From CAZMFZ01 sp964565665 (GTDB lineage Bacteria; Bacteroidota; Bacteroidia; Cytophagales; UBA9547): 5,392 bases of DNA. The translations under genes were made by a program, and so were the position numbers. Positions 1-5,392 of this stretch are shown here, piece by piece; position 1 is the stretch's first letter, and every line of letters starts with the position of its first letter. The DNA lies in assembly GCA_964565665.1 (NCBI GenBank), contig CAZMFZ010000164.1, forward strand, positions 1-5,392, read 5' to 3'. A model generated the notes under the pieces. It was not told the DNA's origin. It did no database searches and was given only the letters and a program-made list of their open reading frames with translations.

Positions 1-179
1 CCCACGATGTTAATATTAGCATTGGAAACAGGGGTTGCTATTGTAAAGTTTGGAAATACTCCAGTTATCGTGGTTCCACCCGCACCTGTTAAATTAGTTT
101 GAGGAGTTGCAAAGGGAGTATTGATGGTCAAATTTGGGTAAGCTCCTGTAATAGTTGTAGCACCTGCTTGACTTAAATT
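1..179 (-). repeat. Short 28-residue tandem repeats (two full copies, third cut by the window edge)
   Basis: Residues 351-372 (114-179) and 379-400 (30-95) share the pattern NL-x-x-AG-x-TTITG-x-(Y/F)PN-x-TI-x-TP with an exact period of 28 residues (84 bp). A third unit begins at residue 407 (N-I-V-G, positions 1-11), exactly one period later, and is cut by the edge. The array therefore probably continues to the left. Such short beta-rich units suggest a fibrous stalk; that is inference. Confidence 0.75.
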
Positions 180-1229
180 TACAGGAATATTTCCTGAACC
201 TGAAATCACATTTCCACTTATAGTAATGTTTGTGCCAGCCACCAACGCATCTTGTTTATTGAGAAAGGTTAAAAAATCGGCTGATGTCAATGCACCACCT
301 TGTGTGCCATTTGCATTTTGGATAGAAATAATAGGCTCAGCACCGCCATTGATAACTGATATAAATCCTGTACCAGCAACAGAAGTTACAGTTCCTGCCG
401 AAGCATTGCTAGGTTCCCATAATCCTGATCCATTATTATATCTTAAAACTTGTCCATTGGTGGGTGTGGAAGAAGAAAGCAAAACTCCGTTCAATCCTCT
501 CACAGTTAAGTTGGAAAATGTACCTGCTAAATCCCCTCCAGCAACATTGCTTGCTCCGATTTTGGAATCAAATCTAATCCAATCAACACTAGATAAATAT
601 CCATCTTGGCCTACATTTGCTTGCTGAATGGAAATTATAGGGTCTAGGCTGCCGTTTCCATTTACTATAATCGGTCCAATTCCGCTTACACTCGTTACCG
701 TTCCCCCGTTTGCACCAGCCAAGTTGCTAGGTTCCCACTGGCCAGTTACTGCATTAAATCTTAGAAACTGCCCGCTTACTGGAGCAGTTTCACTTACTTT
801 TTGGTTCTGGATTTTCAGGGCATTTTCTGCAGCCAAAGCATAGGGAACACTTTGAAACTGGCTAATGCCCAAGCTTACCCATGTATTGTTGTTATTTACT
901 TCTACAAATACAAAATAATTGTTCGATGCCCAGTTGATATTGCTAAACTGAGGCAAAGTGCCACCCAAATAAGTACCTTTTCCAAGTACAAGGTTTATCA
1001 GTCCAAATTGATTGGTGGTAGCAATCTGCTCTTCCTGATATACCGTTATGCCTGATATACTTGCTTCTATTACTGAAATACGTAGCCTCACTTGAGTATT
1101 TACAATCGGAATTCCTAGTGCATCGCGGGCAATTGACTGGTAATTAAACCCGAAAGGAACTTGGTTGCTTTGTGCCATCACATTCACTAACAAACAAACA
1201 GCTATAAATAATAAGTAGATTTTTTTCAT
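1..1229 (-). CDS. Exported repetitive tail-fibre/adhesin-like protein, N-terminal part (C-terminus beyond the window edge)
   Basis: An uninterrupted minus-strand reading frame runs from the ATG at 1229 off the left edge, giving 409 codons plus two bases and no stop. Residues 1-19 form a signal peptide (MKK, hydrophobic core, VMA before Q20), so the product is exported. Residues 25-133 are a non-repetitive module beginning FGFNYQSIARDALG and closing with SVPYALAAE; this arrangement is familiar at the N-terminus of large Bacteroidota secreted proteins. From residue 153 it becomes repetitive and rich in Gly, Thr, Asn and Ser, with GQxLR(F/Y)N, WEPSN, GTVTSV, PIISIQ, GDLAGTF and NKQDALVAGTNITISGN segments. 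These resemble phage-tail-fibre-like proteins of Bacteroidota, which often end in an S74-type intramolecular chaperone domain; that end is not visible here. A role in surface attachment is inferred. Only one cysteine (C12) is seen, inside the signal peptide and without a lipobox. The gene is divergent from the TPR gene at 1446. Confidence 0.88.
   Translation of the reverse strand, partial: MKKIYLLFIAVCLLVNVMAQSNQVPFGFNYQSIARDALGIPIVNTQVRLRISVIEASISGITVYQEEQIATTNQFGLINLVLGKGTYLGGTLPQFSNINWASNNYFVFVEVNNNNTWVSLGISQFQSVPYALAAENALKIQNQKVSETAPVSGQFLRFNAVTGQWEPSNLAGANGGTVTSVSGIGPIIVNGNGSLDPIISIQQANVGQDGYLSSVDWIRFDSKIGASNVAGGDLAGTFSNLTVRGLNGVLLSSSTPTNGQVLRYNNGSGLWEPSNASAGTVTSVAGTGFISVINGGAEPIISIQNANGTQGGALTSADFLTFLNKQDALVAGTNITISGNVISGSGNIPVNLSQAGATTITGAYPNLTINTPFATPQTNLTGAGGTTITGVFPNFTIATPVSNANINIV
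252..455 (-). repeat. Long internal repeat, copy 2, of the adhesin-like protein (residues 259-326)
   Basis: This copy encodes GQVLRYN, WEPSN, GTVTSVAGTG, EPIISIQNAN and then TSADFLTFLNKQ, parallel to copy 1. The unit is a few residues shorter than copy 1, because a short segment after WEPSN is missing and other small indels occur. It runs into DALVAGTNITISGN, a segment typical of tail-fibre-like Bacteroidota proteins. Confidence 0.8.
558..773 (-). repeat. Long internal repeat, copy 1, of the adhesin-like protein (residues 153-224)
   Basis: This copy encodes GQFLRFN, WEPSN, GTVTSVSGIG, DPIISIQQAN and then SSVDWIRFDSK. The same order of motifs recurs 318 bp (106 residues) further along the protein. 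At the DNA level the copies have diverged, but an identical 14-base block survives around the WEPSN codons (724-737 here, 406-419 in copy 2). This is a protein-coding duplication, not a mobile repeat. Confidence 0.8.
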
Positions 1230-1301
1230 GTTTTTATAATTTCTTTGACGAGAATTATTAATTATCTCTCAATTATTTATTTATTACTAATAAGTCGCAA
1301 C

Positions 1302-1309
1302 CAAATATA
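1302..1309 (-). promoter_or_regulatory. Candidate Bacteroidota-type -7 box for the adhesin-like gene
   Basis: On the minus strand this reads TATATTTG, an exact match to the TAnnTTTG -7 consensus of Bacteroidota housekeeping promoters. It would give a leader of roughly 65-70 bases before the ATG at 1229. No convincing TTG-type -33 element lies 17-21 bases upstream, so the call rests on one box in AT-rich DNA. Confidence 0.35.
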
Positions 1310-1445
1310 AATACAAAACCTCTAATACTAAGTAACTCTGTACCTTTAATAAGTAATAAAAAATATTTCATCACTCCTTATAAATATTTTACCAGTGTTT
1401 TGAAAAAAATTATTCAATTTTGGGGTGTCAAAAACCTAATTCAAA

Positions 1446-2252
1446 ATGTTTAAAATAAAATCATTCGCCCTAATTGGCTTTTCATTCAGCCTGCTTTTAT
1501 CTAATATTTCAATCGCTCAAAAATCGAAAAAGGAGCCTGAGCAAGTCCAAAATACCAATACTACAATTGCCAATAATGGTTACATTTTAAGTGAGAAGAT
1601 TTTCAGAGAGTCGCTAAAGTATGGTGATTTAACTGTAGCGAAACAGGCATTATTCGAAATGATAGCACTAAAACCCGAAAATAAAAGTTTGAAAGATTCT
1701 TTGGCTTATATTTATATCAATTTGGGTTCGCTACAGCAAGCTATTTTATTAAGCAGGGAAATTTTAGAAACTTCCCCTGAAAACCAAGGAATATTGGAAG
1801 TAAAAGCCATTGCCGAGCAAAACTTGGGGTTGTCGAAAGAGGCACTTACCAGCTATGAGTCGCTTTATCAAAAATCTAAAAATGTTTATCATCTATACCA
1901 AATAGCTACACTGCAGTACGATTTGAAGCGAATGGCAGAATGTAATACTTCTATTGATGCTATTCTTAGCTCACCAGAGGTAGATAAAAAAGAATTGAAT
2001 ATTGGCACGGGCACGCGTGGGCAGCAGCAAAAGGTGGTGCTAAAAGCAGCCGGATTGAATATGAAAGGTGTATTGGCCATGGACTTGAATGAAAATGCCA
2101 TTGCTAAAGTATGCTTCGATGAAGCCCTCAAATTGACTCCTGACTTTGTGTTGGCTAAAAATAATGCGGATTTTTTAGCAAATAAGTTGAAATCAAGTGT
2201 ATCCAATGCCAGCCCAAAAGGCAGTACTGCCAAGCCTAATTCTAAAAAGTAA
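1446..2252 (+). CDS. Exported TPR-repeat protein of unknown specific function
   Basis: This encodes a 268-residue protein. Residues 1-24 form a signal peptide (MFKIK, hydrophobic core, SIA before Q25), so the mature protein should be periplasmic or outer-membrane associated. There is no lipobox cysteine. Residues 26-45 are a polar linker. Residues 47-245 are helical with tetratricopeptide-type spacing; the clearest units are about 81-114 (A-x-IYINLG-x-LQQAI, then ETSPEN) and 201-234 (LNMKGVLAMDLNENA, then LKLTPDF), with weaker ones at 115-165. A degenerate, glycine-containing loop at 185-196 interrupts the array. The C-terminus (249-268) is a low-complexity Ser/Lys/Pro tail. TPR arrays bind protein partners, so a scaffold role in the envelope is inferred; no enzyme motif is visible. 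The start is fixed by the signal peptide, and the leader has no Shine-Dalgarno sequence. gmd follows 60 bp downstream on the same strand. Confidence 0.85.
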   Translation: MFKIKSFALIGFSFSLLLSNISIAQKSKKEPEQVQNTNTTIANNGYILSEKIFRESLKYGDLTVAKQALFEMIALKPENKSLKDSLAYIYINLGSLQQAILLSREILETSPENQGILEVKAIAEQNLGLSKEALTSYESLYQKSKNVYHLYQIATLQYDLKRMAECNTSIDAILSSPEVDKKELNIGTGTRGQQQKVVLKAAGLNMKGVLAMDLNENAIAKVCFDEALKLTPDFVLAKNNADFLANKLKSSVSNASPKGSTAKPNSKK

Positions 2253-2312
2253 ATGGCATACTTTTTCAGAATAAATTAATTAATTTTAGCCTTCATTTTA
2301 CAAATTAACATT

Positions 2313-3425
2313 TTGAAAGTAGCATTAATAACAGGAATTACCGGCCAAGATGGTGCATATTTGGCAGAATTGCTTTTAGATAAAGGGTATCACGTTCATG
2401 GTATCAAACGAAGAACTTCACTTTTCAATACTGATAGAATAGACCATTTGTATCAAGATTTACACGAAAAAAACGTGAAATTTAAGTTGCATTTTGGTGA
2501 CTTATCCGATTCTACCAATATTATCAGAATAATTCAAGAAGTACAGCCCGATGAAATTTACAATCTCGGAGCCATGAGCCATGTAAAAGTGAGCTTCGAT
2601 GAGCCTGAATATGTAGCAAATGTAGATGGCATAGGCACACTTAGAATATTGGAAGCAGTCAGGATATTAGGCTTAACGGAAAAAACGAGAATTTACCAGG
2701 CCTCAACTTCCGAGCTTTACGGTTTGGTGCAGGAAGTGCCCCAATCGGAAACTACGCCATTTTACCCACGTTCTCCCTATGGCGTTGCTAAATTGTATGC
2801 CTATTGGATTACAGTGAATTATAGGGAAGCTTACAATATGTTCGCCTGCAACGGCATTTTATTTAATCACGAATCCCCACTTAGAGGTGAAACTTTTGTA
2901 ACCAGAAAAATAACCCGTGCAGTATCGCGAATCGCCCTAAAACTTCAAGACAAACTCTATTTGGGCAACTTAAATGCGGAAAGAGACTGGGGTCATGCCA
3001 AAGATTACGTAGAGGCAATGTGGCTGATATTGCAGCAAGAAAAACCTGAAGATTATGTAATTGCTACTGGAGTTACAACTCATGTAAGGGAATTTGTGAG
3101 AATGGCTTTTGCAGAATGCGGCATTGAAGTAGAATTTAAAGGTGCAGGCATCGATGAAAAAGGCTTTGTAAAAAGTTGTTCTAATCCAGATTATCATGTA
3201 GAAATTGGCAAAGAAATTGTTGCCATCGACCCACAATATTTTAGACCAACTGAGGTGGAGCTTTTGATTGGCGACCCTACAAAATCGAAAACCAAATTGG
3301 GATGGAAACCCAAATACGACCTACCAATGTTAGTAAAAGAAATGGTGGCAGCCGATTTGGAACTTTTCGAACGAGATAAATACCTAGAAAAGGGCGGACA
3401 TAAAATTAAAAATTACAAAGAATAA
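2313..3425 (+). CDS. gmd: GDP-mannose 4,6-dehydratase
   Basis: This enzyme converts GDP-D-mannose to GDP-4-keto-6-deoxy-D-mannose in the cytoplasm, the first step towards GDP-L-fucose and related deoxysugars for surface polysaccharides. It is a full-length (370 aa) extended short-chain dehydrogenase. The Rossmann NADP-binding motif GITGQDG is at residues 8-14, and RRTS is at 33-36. The catalytic residues T132 and E134 (in STSELYG) and Y156/K160 (YGVAK) sit at the same positions as in the E. coli enzyme. NHESPLRG (185-192), NAERDWGHAKDYVEAMW (221-237) and FRPTEVELL (310-318) are family hallmarks. The start is TTG: it yields the canonical MKVALITGITG N-terminus, and no ATG or GTG lies in frame between it and the stop at 2277-2279. 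The usual partner, GDP-fucose synthase (fcl/wcaG), is not next to it; a terminator-like hairpin follows instead. It may be read through from the TPR gene or have its own promoter. Confidence 0.97.
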   Translation: MKVALITGITGQDGAYLAELLLDKGYHVHGIKRRTSLFNTDRIDHLYQDLHEKNVKFKLHFGDLSDSTNIIRIIQEVQPDEIYNLGAMSHVKVSFDEPEYVANVDGIGTLRILEAVRILGLTEKTRIYQASTSELYGLVQEVPQSETTPFYPRSPYGVAKLYAYWITVNYREAYNMFACNGILFNHESPLRGETFVTRKITRAVSRIALKLQDKLYLGNLNAERDWGHAKDYVEAMWLILQQEKPEDYVIATGVTTHVREFVRMAFAECGIEVEFKGAGIDEKGFVKSCSNPDYHVEIGKEIVAIDPQYFRPTEVELLIGDPTKSKTKLGWKPKYDLPMLVKEMVAADLELFERDKYLEKGGHKIKNYKE

Positions 3426-3540
3426 AGCCCAAATTGAGTTAGCAAACTGAAATAATGAACTAAAGTTAATAAGCTCTAAATCAATTTCTTACTAAGGTTT
3501 TACCAACCATTTTTGACCATTATAATTTCTTTCAAATGGG

Positions 3541-3596
3541 GTTTAAAACAAAAAGAGTTTCATTCGCAATCGAATAAAACTCTTTTTGTTTTAAAC
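3541..3596. terminator. Long perfect hairpin between convergent genes, probable bidirectional terminator
   Basis: Positions 3541-3560 and 3577-3596 are exact 20-bp inverted complements. After one C/A mismatch (3561/3576) a further 5 bp pair (3562-3566 with 3571-3575), closing on a CAAT loop. The stem carries A5 on one arm and T5 on the other, so either strand ends its hairpin with a U-rich arm. It sits about 115 bp after the gmd stop and 9 bp after the end of the aldolase-CBS gene read from the other strand. The position and symmetry fit a shared terminator for both. The stem is AT-rich, without the GC-rich core of classical E. coli terminators. Confidence 0.75.
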
Positions 3597-3605
3597 TATT
3601 ACAAA

Positions 3606-4631
3606 TTAGCCCACTAAGCCCATTTTTACGAAATCTTGAATATCAAGAATCCCTGAAGGTTTGTTGTTATCAAGCACTATTATATTATCTACTTGTTTTT
3701 TAGTGAAAATATTTACTGCTTCGTAAAGCAAAGCATCAGCATTTACCGTAAGCGGCTCACTATATATAAAGTCGCTCATTTTCTTGTCTAACAGTGCTTT
3801 TCCACTTTCTTTCAGATGTCTGCGTACATCGCCATCGGTAAATATGCCTTTCAAATTGCCGGAAGCATCAAGCACAGAAACAGCACCTAATTTCGATTCG
3901 GTCATTTTCAAAATTGCATCCTGAATATTGTCGCTCAAACTCACGGTTGGGTTTTGCTCACGAATTACTTCACGCACTTTCACAGTCATCAATTTTGTAT
4001 GTTCTACAAACTGATCTGTACCTACAGTAGTAAAGTGATTATCAGGTAATTTCTTTAATACACTCCATGGAATAGTAACGGTATGTACGCCCATATCGAA
4101 TGCAGTACGCACATGCTCTGCAGTACGGACTGATGAAAACATCACTTTAGAATCGTAGCCATAGCGATCAACGGCTACCAGACATTGATTGATTAAAGTA
4201 AGTGGATCATTGCCTTGATCTTGGTAGCGACCTACCAATACACATACATAATCTGCCCCAGCTTGCATGGCCAAATACGCTTGATTTAGCGTATACACCA
4301 AATGCACATTTACATGTAATCCATTGTCTTTTAATAGTTTGCAGGCCCTTAATCCTTCAGCCGAAACGGGTATTTTGAAATACGTTTTGTCTTTATCCAA
4401 GCCTAAAGCTAGCAGTCTTTTGGCTTCTTTCAATATGTCTTCCGCAGTATCGCCTAATGCCTCTACATGAAGCACGGGTACCATTTTTGAAAGTTTTACA
4501 ATAGCACCATCAATATCGGTAATGCCATGTTTGTGCATAAAAGTTGGGGTAGTGGTAAGGCCATATAGATAGCCCCACTTAAAAGCTTCTTCTATTTCTT
4601 TGAAGTCTACCGAATCTAAATAAAGTTCCAT
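3606..4631 (-). CDS. Transaldolase/fructose-6-phosphate-aldolase-like domain fused to a KdsD-like CBS pair
   Basis: This is a 341-residue protein with two parts. Residues 1-220 match the small transaldolase (FSA/TalC) family along their whole length: MELYLD with D6, GLTTTPT (24-30), the Schiff-base segment FKIPVSAEGL with K86, GADYVCVLVGRYQDQG (125-140) with R135, and SSVRT with S167. The family are class I aldolases or transaldolases acting on sugar phosphates in the cytoplasm. Residues 228-341 form two CBS domains. GIFTDGDVRR (262-271) and the closing GILDIQDFVKMGLV (327-340) resemble the CBS pair of arabinose-5-phosphate isomerases (KdsD/KpsF), which in that family follows a SIS domain absent here. 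CBS pairs commonly bind nucleotides, so ligand-controlled catalysis is inferred. Compared with E. coli FSA from memory, N28 is T28, T109 is H110 and Y131 is L132, so the substrate may differ and F6P aldolase activity should not be assumed. lspA lies 11 bp upstream on the same strand. Confidence 0.88.
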   Translation of the reverse strand: MELYLDSVDFKEIEEAFKWGYLYGLTTTPTFMHKHGITDIDGAIVKLSKMVPVLHVEALGDTAEDILKEAKRLLALGLDKDKTYFKIPVSAEGLRACKLLKDNGLHVNVHLVYTLNQAYLAMQAGADYVCVLVGRYQDQGNDPLTLINQCLVAVDRYGYDSKVMFSSVRTAEHVRTAFDMGVHTVTIPWSVLKKLPDNHFTTVGTDQFVEHTKLMTVKVREVIREQNPTVSLSDNIQDAILKMTESKLGAVSVLDASGNLKGIFTDGDVRRHLKESGKALLDKKMSDFIYSEPLTVNADALLYEAVNIFTKKQVDNIIVLDNNKPSGILDIQDFVKMGLVG

Positions 4632-4642
4632 GAATATATATA

Positions 4643-5284
4643 TTAAGGATTTTGAATTTCTGTTTTTGCAGCTTGTTCTGCCTGTTGATTAATCGAATTT
4701 TCTGTGGTTGGCTCTACAAAAAACCTTTTTTGAAATAATAAAATCGTAATTACTGATATAAATATTGAGGCATCGGCAATATTAAAAATAGGCCAAAAGG
4801 CATAATATTGCCCACCAACAAGTGGTAACCAATCGGGTAAATATCCTTCCCAAATATCAATGTAGAACATATCGATTACCTGCCCATGAAACCAAGGTGT
4901 TGGTGCATTATATGGTGCATTATTTAGGAACACGCCATAAAAAGTACTATCAATAACATTGCCAATTGCTCCACCCAAAATTCCTGCCACACACCAAAGC
5001 AAGCCGCTCGGTGTATTTTTCAAAATCATATCTCGTAAATAATAGGCAATTGCAAATACAGCAACAATTCTAAAACCGCTCAAAAGAAACTTTCCATAGC
5101 TTGAGCCTAATTCTAAGCCAAAAGCCATACCGGGATTGAGTGTGTAATGGAGTTTAAACAAATCGCCAACTAGGCTTATTTCGCCATTAGGTCCCATTTC
5201 CATAAAAAAATAAACACACAATTTCACGATTTGATCGAGCAAAACGATAGATAATGTAAGCAGAAAGTATTTGTAGATTTTCAT
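4643..5284 (-). CDS. lspA: Lipoprotein signal peptidase (signal peptidase II), enlarged Bacteroidota form
   Basis: This inner-membrane aspartyl protease cleaves the signal peptide from diacylglyceryl-modified prolipoproteins. The 213-residue protein has four hydrophobic segments (about 4-28, 66-88, 93-112 and 165-186). Family motifs occur in order: LDQIVK (16-21), TLNPGMAFG (48-56, with N50), GGAIGNVID (104-112, with N109 and D112), GQVIDM (134-139) with the first catalytic aspartate D138, and FNIADASI (167-174) with the second, D171. It is longer than the roughly 165-residue proteobacterial enzyme because of extra residues between GNVID and GQVID (about 113-133), a further insert between the two catalytic aspartates (about 141-163) and a Gln/Ala-rich tail (about 192-213). 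Such inserts are usual in Bacteroidota. The ATG at 5284 gives a normal N-terminus. The downstream aldolase-CBS gene starts 11 bp after the stop, indicating an operon. Confidence 0.96.
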   Translation of the reverse strand: MKIYKYFLLTLSIVLLDQIVKLCVYFFMEMGPNGEISLVGDLFKLHYTLNPGMAFGLELGSSYGKFLLSGFRIVAVFAIAYYLRDMILKNTPSGLLWCVAGILGGAIGNVIDSTFYGVFLNNAPYNAPTPWFHGQVIDMFYIDIWEGYLPDWLPLVGGQYYAFWPIFNIADASIFISVITILLFQKRFFVEPTTENSINQQAEQAAKTEIQNP

Positions 5285-5315
5285 TGCAGTGTGTGAAACA
5301 CAAAATAAAGAGGTG

Positions 5316-5323
5316 CAAAAGTA
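5316..5323 (-). promoter_or_regulatory. Candidate -7 box upstream of lspA
   Basis: The minus strand reads TACTTTTG, an exact fit to the Bacteroidota TAnnTTTG -7 consensus, 32 bases before the lspA start. This would give a leader of about 25 bases. No clear -33 TTG is present at the expected distance. If functional, it would drive lspA and the aldolase-CBS gene together. The rest of the edge region (5324-5392) shows no gene. Confidence 0.4.
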
Positions 5324-5392
5324 TTTATTTTATTGAATAATATAGGTATCGGCTTATTAAAAACACCATTTCGATTGAAATCAATTTATTGT

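Noticed and set aside
226..1055. Three short plus-strand open frames (226-627, 628-843, 801-1055)
   Set aside because: They lie antisense to the continuous minus-strand adhesin-like frame, have no coherent protein features, and two abut or overlap each other. The minus-strand frame has a signal peptide and internal repeats, so these are shadows.
1341..1348. TACCTTTA as a plus-strand -7 box for the TPR gene
   Set aside because: It matches TAnnTTTG at all but the last base, but has no -33 partner and lies about 100 bases from the start in AT-rich DNA. It is too weak to annotate.
1889..2233. Minus-strand open frame of 114 codons
   Set aside because: It is fully antisense to the TPR protein gene, with no recognisable motif. 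It is a shadow of that gene.
2281..2288. TAATTTTA as a -7 box for gmd
   Set aside because: It misses the terminal G, has no -33 TTG, and sits in a run of A/T where chance matches are expected.
2970..3236. Minus-strand open frame of 88 codons
   Set aside because: It is fully antisense to the conserved core of gmd, has an aromatic-rich composition and no motif. It is a shadow.
5285..5392. Possible end or start of another gene, or a hairpin, at the right edge
   Set aside because: One minus-strand frame stays open for about 30 codons and ends over the lspA start, but it is closed by a stop upstream and has no start or motif. The small ATTTC/GAAAT inverted repeat is too short to support a structure.

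Overview
The window looks like chromosomal DNA from a member of the Bacteroidota. It is AT-rich, and start codons lack Shine-Dalgarno sequences but follow A/T-rich leaders. Two genes have TAnnTTTG-type -7 boxes upstream. The lspA gene encodes the enlarged form of signal peptidase II, and a secreted protein at the left edge has the FNYQ-x-x-ARD N-terminal module that is common in this phylum. I cannot name the genus.

Layout from left to right. (1) Positions 1-1229, minus strand: the N-terminal 409 residues of a large, repetitive, exported tail-fibre/adhesin-like protein whose C-terminus lies beyond the left edge. (2) Positions 1230-1445: an AT-rich divergent intergenic region with a candidate promoter for the adhesin-like gene. 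(3) Positions 1446-2252, plus strand: an exported TPR-repeat protein. (4) Positions 2313-3425, plus strand: gmd, GDP-mannose 4,6-dehydratase, starting at a TTG codon. (5) Positions 3426-3605: a convergent intergenic region holding a perfect 20-bp inverted repeat, probably a bidirectional terminator. (6) Positions 3606-4631, minus strand: a fusion of a fructose-6-phosphate-aldolase/transaldolase-like domain with a CBS pair resembling that of arabinose-5-phosphate isomerase (KdsD/KpsF). (7) Positions 4643-5284, minus strand: lspA, signal peptidase II, 11 bp upstream of the aldolase-CBS gene and probably in one operon with it. (8) Positions 5285-5392: the lspA upstream region with a candidate -7 box.

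How they work together: gmd supplies an intermediate for GDP-fucose or related deoxysugars, and lspA matures lipoproteins. The TPR protein and the adhesin-like protein are exported. The cell envelope is therefore a loose common theme, but only the lspA/aldolase-CBS pair is tightly linked. The most unusual item is the aldolase-CBS fusion: it keeps the Schiff-base lysine but has several other active-site positions changed, and its regulatory domain resembles that of a different sugar-phosphate enzyme. I see no mobile elements, CRISPR arrays, tRNAs or rRNAs.
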